Shown here in pieces: positions 1 through 7,223 of a stretch of 64,000 bases of DNA; position 1 is the stretch's first letter; each line of letters begins with the position of its first letter. The position numbers and the translations under genes are program-made. This stretch comes from Streptococcus canis (GTDB taxonomy: Bacteria > Bacillota > Bacilli > Lactobacillales > Streptococcaceae), in contig NZ_LR134293.1 in the NCBI RefSeq assembly GCF_900636575.1, positions 1,365,501 to 1,429,500 of the forward strand, read 5' to 3'. The notes below the pieces were generated by a model. It saw only the letters and a program-made list of their open reading frames with translations. It was not told the DNA's origin and did no database searches.

Positions 1-479
1 GATTAGCCACGCTTTTATCCGTTAGGATAGTTTCTTCAAACTTATCTTGGGTATCAAAGTCTTCTAGAAGGTTTAAATCCTCATGGATAATCATCTCTAA
101 GAAATCGTAGAGAAAACGTTCTAGACTGTTTTTTTCATTTTTTATTGACTTGAATTTGTGCCAGAATATCAGCTATATGGCGATGTTCATCAATAAAGAC
201 AATACCTCTTTCATCAAGGGCAAAGGAAAAATCCATGGCCTGCTCGAGCAAGTCTTTTTGATTGGGAATTTTAAAGATTCCAGTGAGGGAATCACTGTTG
301 ACTTCAGTCTTGGTCGAATGAGTAAAGTCAATGATAAACTCCATATCAATATCCATATTGAACAGGTCATGGTGGCGCCGCCATTCGTCCGGAGTTAAGA
401 TAGCAACATAAGGAGAAGTGCTGTTTAGACAGCCTGTCAGGGAGACAGTGGTTAATTTTTCTAAAATTAAGTAGCACAT
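1..479 (-). pseudogene. CorA-family divalent-cation transporter, frameshifted and cut by the window edge
   Basis: The intact frame covers 135-479 (114 residues) and resembles the soluble N-terminal domain of streptococcal CorA-like proteins: a TPDEW segment, then an FIDEHRHIADIL segment. It stops at TGA just after a run of six A (minus strand). One frame over, the protein resumes at once with ERFLYDFLEMIIHEDLNLLE, a typical CorA helical-domain sequence, and stays open to position 1. Removing one A from the run would join the two halves. The C-terminal membrane part with the usual GMN motif lies outside the window. A sequencing error in the homopolymer is possible. Family call is from recalled similarity. 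Confidence 0.6.
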
Positions 480-485
480 AGTGTC

Positions 486-491
486 ATTATA
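486..491 (-). promoter_or_regulatory. -10 box of the corA-like gene, only 6 nt from its ATG
   Basis: A perfect TATAAT on the minus strand is followed after six bases by the ATG at 479. Transcription would start at or next to the start codon, so the message may be leaderless. The -35 region (TGGCTT at 17-bp spacing) is weak. Confidence 0.45.
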
Positions 492-503
492 GGCTTACCC
501 AGT

Positions 504-533
504 CAAAAAAGCCAGTGCAAGACTGACTTTTTA
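504..533 (-). terminator. Terminator of pepS
   Basis: AAAAGTCAGT pairs with ACTGGCTTTT (one G-U pair) and is followed by a T run on the minus strand, just after the pepS stop codon. Confidence 0.75.
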
Positions 534-539
534 ATCAAT

Positions 540-1781
540 TTAGATAGCCCATTCTCCACCGCGGAAGATAGGGACTACTTGGCCATCTTTGGTGATACCA
601 TCAATATCCATGTGTTCTGAACCAATCATAAAGTCCACATGGGCTGTTGAGCGGTTTAAACCAGCTGCTTTTAATTCTTCATTGGTCATTTCAGTACCAC
701 CTTTAATACTGAAAGCATAGGCAGCGCCGATGGCAAGGTGGTTAGAGGCATTTTCGTCAAAAAGAGTATTAAAGAAAGTTAAACCAGATAGTGAAATTGG
801 CGTCTTATGAGGAACCAAGGCTACCTCACCAAGGGCACGAGCACCGTCATTTTCCTCAACCAATCGCTTAATAGTTTCCTCGCCTTTTTTAGCTGTCACC
901 TCAACAATGTGACCATCTTTGAAGGTAAAGGTCATGTCTTCAATCACCACGCCAGCATAGGAAAGTGGTTTAGTAGATGAGACATAACCGTCAGCTCTAC
1001 GATAGTCTGGTGCGGTAAAAACTTCTTCGGTTGGCATGTTAGCAATGAATTCTTCTCCTTGAGCGTTGATGCTACCAGCCGCTTCCCAGACGTGGTTTTC
1101 AGGCATGCCGAGAGTTAAATCAGTTCCAGGTGCCATGTAATGTAAGGCATCAAATTGATACTCATTTAAAAGGTTGGCTTTGGAAAGAAGACGTGCTTGG
1201 TGATCGTCCCAAGCTTTCACCGGATCCTCATCGTAGATACGATTCATTTTAAAAATGGCATCCCAGAGGGCATCCACCTGTTCTTCTTCTGATGTTAAAT
1301 TTGGGAAAACCATGGCAGCCCATTCTGGACTTGCTGCGGCTACCAAATTCCAACTAACTTTGTTGGCTTGAGTAGCAGCACGTTGCTTTTCAAGAGCGAT
1401 TGAGGTGGCACGTGTTGCACCAGATAGTCGGTCTGAGTCAACGCCTGCAAAGACATTTGGATCAGCTGAACGGACAACTAAACGGCTAGCTTTTTTGCCA
1501 AGTAAATAATTTGATTTTTCAACCACATAGTTAGGAACATTTAGGAGACGCTCTTCGTCAGCCTTCAAGAGTTTTTCGCGTGTGATTTGGTCATCAATGT
1601 AATCGACAACAACTTCAGCAGCCCCAGCCTCATATGCCTTTTTAGTTAAAAGACGAGCGAAGTGATAGTGCTCAGCTGCAATAGTAATCAAAAGGGTATG
1701 GCCTTTTTGAACATTGACGCCTTTTTTGATCAGTAAGTTAGCGTATTTTTCAAGATTGTGTTCGAAATGTGGTAAAACCAT
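540..1781 (-). CDS. pepS: Aminopeptidase PepS (M29 family metallopeptidase)
   Basis: A cytoplasmic exopeptidase of 413 residues that releases N-terminal residues from peptides; M29 enzymes use two metal ions. Metal-ligand candidates are visible: a Glu near 253 (TEEVFTAPD), Glu319 (ALGEVALVP), His348 (SNHLAIG), and His381 with Asp383 (STAHVDFMIG), with Tyr355 nearby. Length matches the family (about 410). The ATG at 1781 follows GGAGATTCCC on the minus strand. It appears to be a single gene, since a terminator follows it and the upstream gene is on the opposite strand. Nothing looks damaged. Confidence 0.93.
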   Translation of the reverse strand: MVLPHFEHNLEKYANLLIKKGVNVQKGHTLLITIAAEHYHFARLLTKKAYEAGAAEVVVDYIDDQITREKLLKADEERLLNVPNYVVEKSNYLLGKKASRLVVRSADPNVFAGVDSDRLSGATRATSIALEKQRAATQANKVSWNLVAAASPEWAAMVFPNLTSEEEQVDALWDAIFKMNRIYDEDPVKAWDDHQARLLSKANLLNEYQFDALHYMAPGTDLTLGMPENHVWEAAGSINAQGEEFIANMPTEEVFTAPDYRRADGYVSSTKPLSYAGVVIEDMTFTFKDGHIVEVTAKKGEETIKRLVEENDGARALGEVALVPHKTPISLSGLTFFNTLFDENASNHLAIGAAYAFSIKGGTEMTNEELKAAGLNRSTAHVDFMIGSEHMDIDGITKDGQVVPIFRGGEWAI

Positions 1782-1954
1782 GGGAATCTCCTAAACATTA
1801 TTTTGTAAATTCTAATGTACCATATTCAGAGAAGATTCACAAGAAATTGCGAAAAAGGATGGCTTTCCCGAGAGAAATACCTATCTGATGTTTGCTTAAA
1901 ATAGTCATTCATGTTAAGATATAAGAAGAAAAATCAATAGATGAGGTATTTAAC

Positions 1955-2083
1955 GTGGCATTTGGAGAAAATGGACCTCGCAAAAAAACAACCTTTGAAA
2001 AAGTGACAATGGTCGTTGTTATCCTAATGGTTCTTGTAACTGTTGGTGGGCTTATTGCGAGTGCCCTATCAGTATTGATGTAA
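1955..2083 (+). CDS. DUF4044-family micro-protein (42 aa), GTG start
   Basis: This short frame encodes 42 residues: a polar start (AFGENGPRKKTTFEK) followed by one hydrophobic helix (VTMVVVILMVLVTVGGLIASAL). The FGxNGxRKKT.FEK start plus a single transmembrane segment is the DUF4044 signature as I recall it. GTG is chosen because GATGAGG lies 9-14 bases upstream; the ATG at 1941 is in another frame. The function is unknown. It has its own terminator and precedes obg. Confidence 0.75.
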   Translation: MAFGENGPRKKTTFEKVTMVVVILMVLVTVGGLIASALSVLM

Positions 2084-2084
2084 G

Positions 2085-2107
2085 AAAACGCTGAAAGGCG
2101 TTTTTTT
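2085..2107 (+). terminator. Terminator after the DUF4044 gene
   Basis: AAAACGC, a 6-nt loop, GCGTTTT and a run of seven T directly follow the stop codon. Confidence 0.8.
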
Positions 2108-2137
2108 AAAGTAAAAGAAAGTTAGAGAATAAAAAGT

Positions 2138-3451
2138 ATGAGTATGTTTTTAGATACGGCAAAAATTAGCGTCCAAGCAGGCCGTGGTGGCGATGGTATG
2201 GTAGCCTTTCGTCGTGAAAAGTACGTCCCAAACGGCGGTCCTTGGGGAGGAGATGGTGGTAAAGGTGGCTCAGTTATCTTTCGAGTGGACGAAGGTTTGC
2301 GTACCTTGATGGACTTCCGTTATAATCGTAAATTCAAGGCAAAATCTGGTGAAAAGGGCATGACCAAAGGCATGCACGGTCGTGGTGCAGAAGACTTGAT
2401 TGTCTCTGTCCCTCAGGGAACAACGGTTCGTGATGCTGAAACTGGTAAGGTAATTACAGACTTAGTAGAACATGGGCAAGAAGTGGTCATTGCTAAGGGT
2501 GGCCGTGGTGGCCGTGGGAATATCCGTTTTGCAACCCCTCGTAATCCTGCGCCGGAAATTGCTGAGAATGGTGAACCGGGTGAAGAACGTCAGTTAGCGT
2601 TAGAACTAAAAATTCTTGCAGATGTTGGCTTAGTTGGCTTTCCATCTGTTGGAAAATCAACCTTATTAAGCGTAGTCTCATCAGCTAAGCCTAAAATTGG
2701 TGCCTATCATTTTACAACCATTGTCCCAAATTTGGGCATGGTTCGCACCAAGTCTGGCGATAACTTTGCCATGGCAGACCTGCCAGGTTTGATTGAAGGC
2801 GCCAGCCAAGGGGTCGGTTTAGGAACTCAATTTCTCCGTCATATCGAGCGGACACGGGTTATTCTTCATGTGATTGACATGTCTGCTAGTGAAGGCCGTG
2901 ATCCTTACGAAGATTATGTTTCCATTAACAACGAGTTGGAAACGTATAACTTGCGGTTGATGGAGCGTCCACAGATTATCGTGGCTAATAAAATGGACAT
3001 GCCTGAAGCTCAAGAAAACTTGAAAGTCTTCAAGGAAAAATTGGCTGCCCAATATGACGAGTTTGATGACTTGCCAATGATTTTTCCAATTTCAAGTTTG
3101 GCACATCAAGGGTTAGACAATTTATTAGAAGCAACAGCAGAATTACTCGCTAAGACAGATGAATTCTTATTGTATGATGAATCTGATCTGGTGGACGAGG
3201 AAGCTTACTATGGTTTTGCTGAGGCTGAGAAAGAATTTGAGATCACACGTGACGATGACGCTACTTGGGTCTTGTCCGGTGAGAAGTTAGAACGTCTCTT
3301 TGTTATGACCAATATGGAACGTGATGAGTCCATCATGAAATTTGCCCGTCAATTGCGCGGTATGGGGGTTGACGAAGCCCTTCGTGAACGTGGGGCAAAA
3401 GACGGGGATCTTGTTCGTATTGGTAAATTTGAATTTGAATTTGTGGATTAA
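2138..3451 (+). CDS. obg: Obg/CgtA GTPase, ribosome assembly
   Basis: Essential GTPase acting in large-subunit assembly and stress signalling; 437 residues. Residues 1-160 form the glycine-rich Obg fold ([27 protein letters not shown]). The G domain follows, with G1 GFPSVGKST at 167-175, G3 DLPGLIEG near 213 and G4 NKMD near 285. The last 85 residues form the OCT domain usual in Firmicutes. The second Met (codon 3, MFLDTAK) is an alternative start. The genes before and after each have their own terminator or start region, so it may be transcribed alone or with the next small gene. Confidence 0.97.
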   Translation: MSMFLDTAKISVQAGRGGDGMVAFRREKYVPNGGPWGGDGGKGGSVIFRVDEGLRTLMDFRYNRKFKAKSGEKGMTKGMHGRGAEDLIVSVPQGTTVRDAETGKVITDLVEHGQEVVIAKGGRGGRGNIRFATPRNPAPEIAENGEPGEERQLALELKILADVGLVGFPSVGKSTLLSVVSSAKPKIGAYHFTTIVPNLGMVRTKSGDNFAMADLPGLIEGASQGVGLGTQFLRHIERTRVILHVIDMSASEGRDPYEDYVSINNELETYNLRLMERPQIIVANKMDMPEAQENLKVFKEKLAAQYDEFDDLPMIFPISSLAHQGLDNLLEATAELLAKTDEFLLYDESDLVDEEAYYGFAEAEKEFEITRDDDATWVLSGEKLERLFVMTNMERDESIMKFARQLRGMGVDEALRERGAKDGDLVRIGKFEFEFVD

Positions 3452-3519
3452 TGTGGTCTTTAGAGATGGCATTGCCATAGCAACCTTGTGTTTTATCTTT
3501 AAGATGGAGGTTTCTGATT

Positions 3520-3678
3520 ATGGGTGATAAACCGATATCCTTTAAGGATAAGGATGGTAACTTTGTTTCAGCAGCAGATGTTTGGAATGCTGAGAAATTA
3601 GAAGAATTGTTTAATCTTTTAAATCCCAATAGACGTTTGCGCTTAGAACGTGAAAAATTGAAAAAGGATGAGGCTTAG
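3520..3678 (+). CDS. Conserved short streptococcal protein, 52 aa, function unknown
   Basis: A 52-codon frame with a good ribosome binding site (GGAGG, 9 bases before ATG). The product is charged and soluble: MGDKPISFKDKDGNFVSAAD, then a predicted helix rich in Leu, Arg and Glu ending LEREKLKKDEA. I cannot assign a family. It lies 68 bases after obg, with no terminator between, so co-transcription is plausible. The stop codon sits inside the stem of the following terminator. Confidence 0.7.
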   Translation: MGDKPISFKDKDGNFVSAADVWNAEKLEELFNLLNPNRRLRLEREKLKKDEA

Positions 3679-3696
3679 GCCCTCATCCTTTTTTGA
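3660..3696. terminator. Bidirectional terminator between the 52-aa gene and pnuC
   Basis: AAAGGATGAGG pairs with CCTCATCCTTT around a short loop, with A runs and T runs on either side, so it can work for both converging genes. It overlaps the last codons of the plus-strand gene. Confidence 0.85.
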
Positions 3697-4378
3697 CCTT
3701 TTTTTCTTGGTAACGTTGGAGCATTAGCCAATTATAGAAAGTGTAACTATCATTAATAAGAAAGGTAGCAAAGCAGATAACCACAGCATATTGGCTAGAA
3801 TCTGTTTGAGCAGCATGCATCCATAAGAGAATGAGGACTAGATCATTGAGCCCGTATGCTAAGGCAAAATAAGGGCTGCGCTTATAACTGAGATAAACGG
3901 CTGAAAAAGAAGTAGCAATGGATAAGGTGGAAACAAGTAAGTAGGCTGTCTTAACAGCAGCCAAGATGCCATAAAAAATAAGGGTGACAATTACCGTAAA
4001 AATGACTAACCGTAAGCTATCAGATTTTTTTAATCGTGAAATAGTAACTTGTGATTTTTTCCCTTCAAAAGGATGGTTTAACCAAGTAAAGAGTGAAAAA
4101 ATAGCCATTGGTAGGGTCATGAAAAGATAGGTCATTAACTCTCCATAGTAACTGTTTTGTAATGAAAGATAGGCATAGATAATGGAAAAAATAATGACGA
4201 GCCCTTGACCAATAGGGTTAGCTTTGGCACTGAAAATCAAAGAGGTTACTCCAATCAAAGAGGCTATCAATGCTAAGGGGGCTTGGTCTCCAAATAAAAA
4301 GGCACTTATCAGAATAGCCGAGACAGAACTTAACCAAAGTGCCCACTCGGTTTTTGTAAAGTAGTTTAAATAAGCCAT
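3683..4378 (-). CDS. pnuC: Nicotinamide mononucleotide transporter, PnuC family
   Basis: Membrane transporter for NMN or nicotinamide riboside, feeding NAD synthesis. The 231-residue protein starts FTKTEWALWLSSVSA and has about seven hydrophobic helices, ending with the FLINDSYTFYNW segment that PnuC proteins share. I start it at ATG 4378; the reading frame is open to a TTG at 4390, which has no ribosome site. AGGGG lies only one base before this ATG, unusually close, and is paired with CCCC in the leader, suggesting translational control. Confidence 0.88.
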   Translation of the reverse strand: MAYLNYFTKTEWALWLSSVSAILISAFLFGDQAPLALIASLIGVTSLIFSAKANPIGQGLVIIFSIIYAYLSLQNSYYGELMTYLFMTLPMAIFSLFTWLNHPFEGKKSQVTISRLKKSDSLRLVIFTVIVTLIFYGILAAVKTAYLLVSTLSIATSFSAVYLSYKRSPYFALAYGLNDLVLILLWMHAAQTDSSQYAVVICFATFLINDSYTFYNWLMLQRYQEKKVKKG

Positions 4379-4467
4379 ACCCCTATTCAAACATAGGCTA
4401 AGGGATCTGTCAATAGGGGCTTGGTTGTGATAAGAAGTAGTAAGGCAGGTTAGATAGGCTCTTTAAG
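4379..4467 (-). promoter_or_regulatory. Structured pnuC leader, possible NAD+-II (pnuC motif) riboswitch
   Basis: The leader is about 80 nt. CCCCTATT (4412-4419) pairs perfectly with AATAGGGG (4380-4387), which contains the only candidate Shine-Dalgarno sequence. Upstream is an ACAACC segment that could take part in a pseudoknot. NAD+-II riboswitches are known to occur upstream of streptococcal pnuC. I could not match the full consensus, so the class is an inference. Confidence 0.4.
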
Positions 4468-4496
4468 ATAATGAAGGAAGATTGTCACTATTTCAA
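4468..4496 (-). promoter_or_regulatory. pnuC promoter
   Basis: TTGAAA, 17 bp, CATTAT on the minus strand, about 90 bp before the start codon. Confidence 0.6.
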
Positions 4497-4530
4497 ACTT
4501 AAAATCACTTATTTTCCGTGATGATAAGGA

Positions 4531-4580
4531 AAAAACAGGTTTTTTAAAGCGTTTACATCACCTGTTTTTCTTCTTATAAT
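4531..4580 (+). promoter_or_regulatory. Promoter of the beta-glycoside operon with a cre site and a 10-bp inverted repeat
   Basis: TTTACA (4552-4557), a 17-bp spacer and TATAAT (4575-4580) form a strong promoter. A cre-like site (4544-4557) differs from TGAAAGCGTTTACA at one base and covers the -35, the expected layout for CcpA repression. A perfect inverted repeat, AAAAACAGGT (4531-4540) and ACCTGTTTTT (4560-4569), brackets the -35 and may be a second operator. Confidence 0.75.
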
Positions 4581-4614
4581 AAAAAGAGAAGTGAGTAAAG
4601 AAAGGACAAAGGAT

Positions 4615-6015
4615 ATGCAACAAAGAAAACACCGTTATCAATTTCCAGATGGCTTTTTATGGGGAAGTTCCACATCTGGTCCTCAAAGCGAAGGAACGGT
4701 TTCTGGAGATGGCAAAGGACCTAGCAACTGGGATTACTGGTTTAGTATTGAGTCAGCTAAGTTTCATCACCAAATTGGCCCAGAAAAGACCTCAAGCTTT
4801 TATGAAAACTATAAGGGTGACATTGCCCTTTTGAAAGAAACAGGCCACACGGTTTTTCGGACCTCAATCCAGTGGTCTCGATTGATTCCAGAAGGAGTTG
4901 GGGAGGTTAATTCAAAGGCGGTGACATTTTACCGAGAAGTATTTCAAGACATTATTGCTCAAGGTATTAAATTGATTGTTAACCTCTATCATTTTGACCT
5001 CCCTTATGCCTTGCAAGAAAAAGGGGGCTGGGAAAACAAAGCTACTGTCTGGGCTTATGAAACCTACGCAAAAACCTGTTTTGAGCTTTTTGGTGATTTA
5101 GTAAACACTTGGATTACCTTTAATGAACCAATTGTTCCAGTCGAATGTGGCTATTTAGGTTATTATCACTACCCTTGTAAAGTAGATGTCAAGGCAGCAG
5201 TTCAAGTGGCTTACAACACACAACTGGCCAGTTCACTGGCGGTCAAAGCTTGTCATGAGCTTCATCCCGACCACAAGATTAGTATTGTGCTTAACATGAC
5301 ACCTGCTTATCCTCGGAGTGATGCTCCTGAAGATGTCAAGGCTGCTAGAATCGCAGAGCTTTTCCAAACCAAATCCTTCCTAGATCCATCAGTTTTGGGT
5401 GTTTACCCAGCAGAGTTAGTTTCCATTTTAGAGGAAGCTGATTTATTACCCCAATATAGTGCTGATGAATTAGAGATTATCAAAAACAATACTGTTGATT
5501 TTTTGGGAGTAAATTATTATCAACCTTTGCGAGTTCAGGCACCTAGTAAGTCACAGCAAGAGGGTGCCCCCCTTAGCTTAGATATTTATTTTGACCCTTA
5601 TGATATGCCTGGTAAAAAAGTCAATCCTCACCGGGGTTGGGAAATTTATGAACCAGGACTTTATGATATTGCCCTTAATTTAAAAGAACACTATGGTAAC
5701 ATCGAATGGCTAGTCACGGAAAATGGTATGGGTGTCGAAGGTGAAGAAGCTTTTTTAGCAGATGGCCAAATACAAGATGACTACCGCATCACCTTTATCG
5801 AGGATCATCTTATCCAGCTTCATAAGGCTTTGGAAGAAGGAGCCAACTGCAAAGGCTACCTCTTGTGGACTTTTATTGATTGCTGGTCTTGGTTAAATGC
5901 TTATAAAAATCGATATGGTTTGGTAGCTTTGGATTTAGAGAGTCAAAAGCGAACCATAAAAAAATCAGGTTACTGGTTTAAGGCGTTGAGCGAGTCAAAT
6001 GGTTTTGATAAATAG
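4615..6015 (+). CDS. Glycoside hydrolase family 1, 6-phospho-beta-glycosidase type
   Basis: Cytoplasmic enzyme expected to cleave beta-glycosides phosphorylated during PTS uptake; 466 residues. The general acid/base is Glu171 in TFNEP and the nucleophile Glu369 in VTENG. An upstream GTG at 4591 would sit almost on the transcription start, so ATG 4615 with AAAGGA before it is preferred. Near the C-terminus, SWLNAYKNRYGL aligns with the phosphate-binding SxxxxxxKxY motif of 6-phospho-glycosidases, but Asn occupies the Lys position and a Lys lies one residue earlier. The exact substrate is therefore uncertain. It is the first gene of the operon. Confidence 0.88.
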   Translation: MQQRKHRYQFPDGFLWGSSTSGPQSEGTVSGDGKGPSNWDYWFSIESAKFHHQIGPEKTSSFYENYKGDIALLKETGHTVFRTSIQWSRLIPEGVGEVNSKAVTFYREVFQDIIAQGIKLIVNLYHFDLPYALQEKGGWENKATVWAYETYAKTCFELFGDLVNTWITFNEPIVPVECGYLGYYHYPCKVDVKAAVQVAYNTQLASSLAVKACHELHPDHKISIVLNMTPAYPRSDAPEDVKAARIAELFQTKSFLDPSVLGVYPAELVSILEEADLLPQYSADELEIIKNNTVDFLGVNYYQPLRVQAPSKSQQEGAPLSLDIYFDPYDMPGKKVNPHRGWEIYEPGLYDIALNLKEHYGNIEWLVTENGMGVEGEEAFLADGQIQDDYRITFIEDHLIQLHKALEEGANCKGYLLWTFIDCWSWLNAYKNRYGLVALDLESQKRTIKKSGYWFKALSESNGFDK

Positions 6016-6023
6016 GAGGCAAT

Positions 6024-7118
6024 ATGGTTGATTTAGGATTTTCTCTATACCCTGAGCGGCATGGTGTTACTAAGAGTAAAGCTTATATTGACTTATGTCA
6101 TAGCTATGGAGCCAAGCGCTTGTTTATGAGTCTCTTACAGCTGGCACCAGCTGATCACCAGATGTTTCATTGCTACGCAGAGCTCATTGCTTATGCAAAT
6201 CAATTAGGCATTCAAGTGATTGCTGATGTTAGTCCAAGCTTTATTAGCCAAGCTGGTTGGTCAGACCAGCTTATTGAACAGGCTCATGCCTTCGGGTTGG
6301 CTGGCTTACGCTTAGACGAGGCTCTCCCTCTAGCAGAGATTGTAACTTTAACAAAAAATCCCTTTGGGCTTAAAATTGAACTTAATATGAGCACTGATAA
6401 ACAATTATTGATGTCATTACTAGCGACAGATGCAAAACGGAGCAATATTATTGGTTGCCATAATTTTTACCCACATGAATTTACCGGTCTGTCATGGCAA
6501 CATTTTAAGGATATGTCACGCTTTTATCATGAGCATGATATTGAAACGGCTGCTTTTATCACCGCTCAGTCAGCATCTGAAGGCCCTTGGCTACTGGCAG
6601 AAGGCTTGCCGACAGTGGAAGACCATAGGCACTTGCCCATTGGCCTGCAAGTAGAATTAATGAAAGCGATAGGAACCATTGATAATATCCTCATCTCTAA
6701 CCAATTCATTTCGGAAGTTGAATTGGAAGCATGTACTCAGGCTTTAGCAAGACCAGTCACAACGATCAAGGTTAGGCCTATCATCGATTTGACAGAAGTT
6801 GAGGAGCAAATCATTGGCTATCCGCATTGTTATCGTGGCGATGTATCTGATTATGTGATTCGATCAACCATGCCACGTCTAGTTTATGCTCAGGAATCGA
6901 TTGCTCCCAGAGATCAATCTAAGGAGGTCAAACGAGGTAGTATTATCATTGACAATGACCACTATCATCGATATAAGGGAGAACTGCAAATTGCTTTGAA
7001 AAATTTTACGGTTAGTTCAAAAGCTAATGTGGTTGCTGAGGTCAGAGAGGACTATCTTAGTTTGTTAGATGATTTGCGACCTTGGCAGGAATTTTGTTTG
7101 GAGATTGACCCATCATAG
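6024..7118 (+). CDS. MupG-family TIM-barrel protein (formerly DUF871)
   Basis: 364 residues. The opening (LGFSLYPERHGVTKSKAYID), the HNFYPHEFTGL segment near residue 146, and a C-terminal small beta domain (RGSIIIDNDHYHRYKGELQI) are characteristic of the DUF871 family. A characterised member, S. aureus MupG, hydrolyses MurNAc-6-phosphate-GlcNAc from cell-wall turnover. It starts 8 bases after the GH1 stop with a GGAGG site, so it is surely co-translated. Its real substrate here is unknown; the cellobiose-type PTS downstream suggests a PTS-phosphorylated disaccharide. Confidence 0.82.
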   Translation: MVDLGFSLYPERHGVTKSKAYIDLCHSYGAKRLFMSLLQLAPADHQMFHCYAELIAYANQLGIQVIADVSPSFISQAGWSDQLIEQAHAFGLAGLRLDEALPLAEIVTLTKNPFGLKIELNMSTDKQLLMSLLATDAKRSNIIGCHNFYPHEFTGLSWQHFKDMSRFYHEHDIETAAFITAQSASEGPWLLAEGLPTVEDHRHLPIGLQVELMKAIGTIDNILISNQFISEVELEACTQALARPVTTIKVRPIIDLTEVEEQIIGYPHCYRGDVSDYVIRSTMPRLVYAQESIAPRDQSKEVKRGSIIIDNDHYHRYKGELQIALKNFTVSSKANVVAEVREDYLSLLDDLRPWQEFCLEIDPS

Positions 7119-7171
7119 ATTCTTTTCACAATCAATGCGGAAAATGATGGTCACCTTTTTCGGAAAATATT

Positions 7172-7204
7172 TGTTACACTAAAAGAGGGTAGAAAGCGTT
7201 TTCT
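7172..7204 (+). promoter_or_regulatory. Extended -10 promoter with downstream cre site before the PRD activator
   Basis: TGTTACACT (TG at 7172, box 7175-7180) is an extended -10. A symmetric cre-like site, AGAAAGCGTTTTCT (7191-7204), lies just downstream, where CcpA would block elongation. Confidence 0.6.
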
Positions 7205-7223
7205 AAAGTAGTAAGGAGGACTA

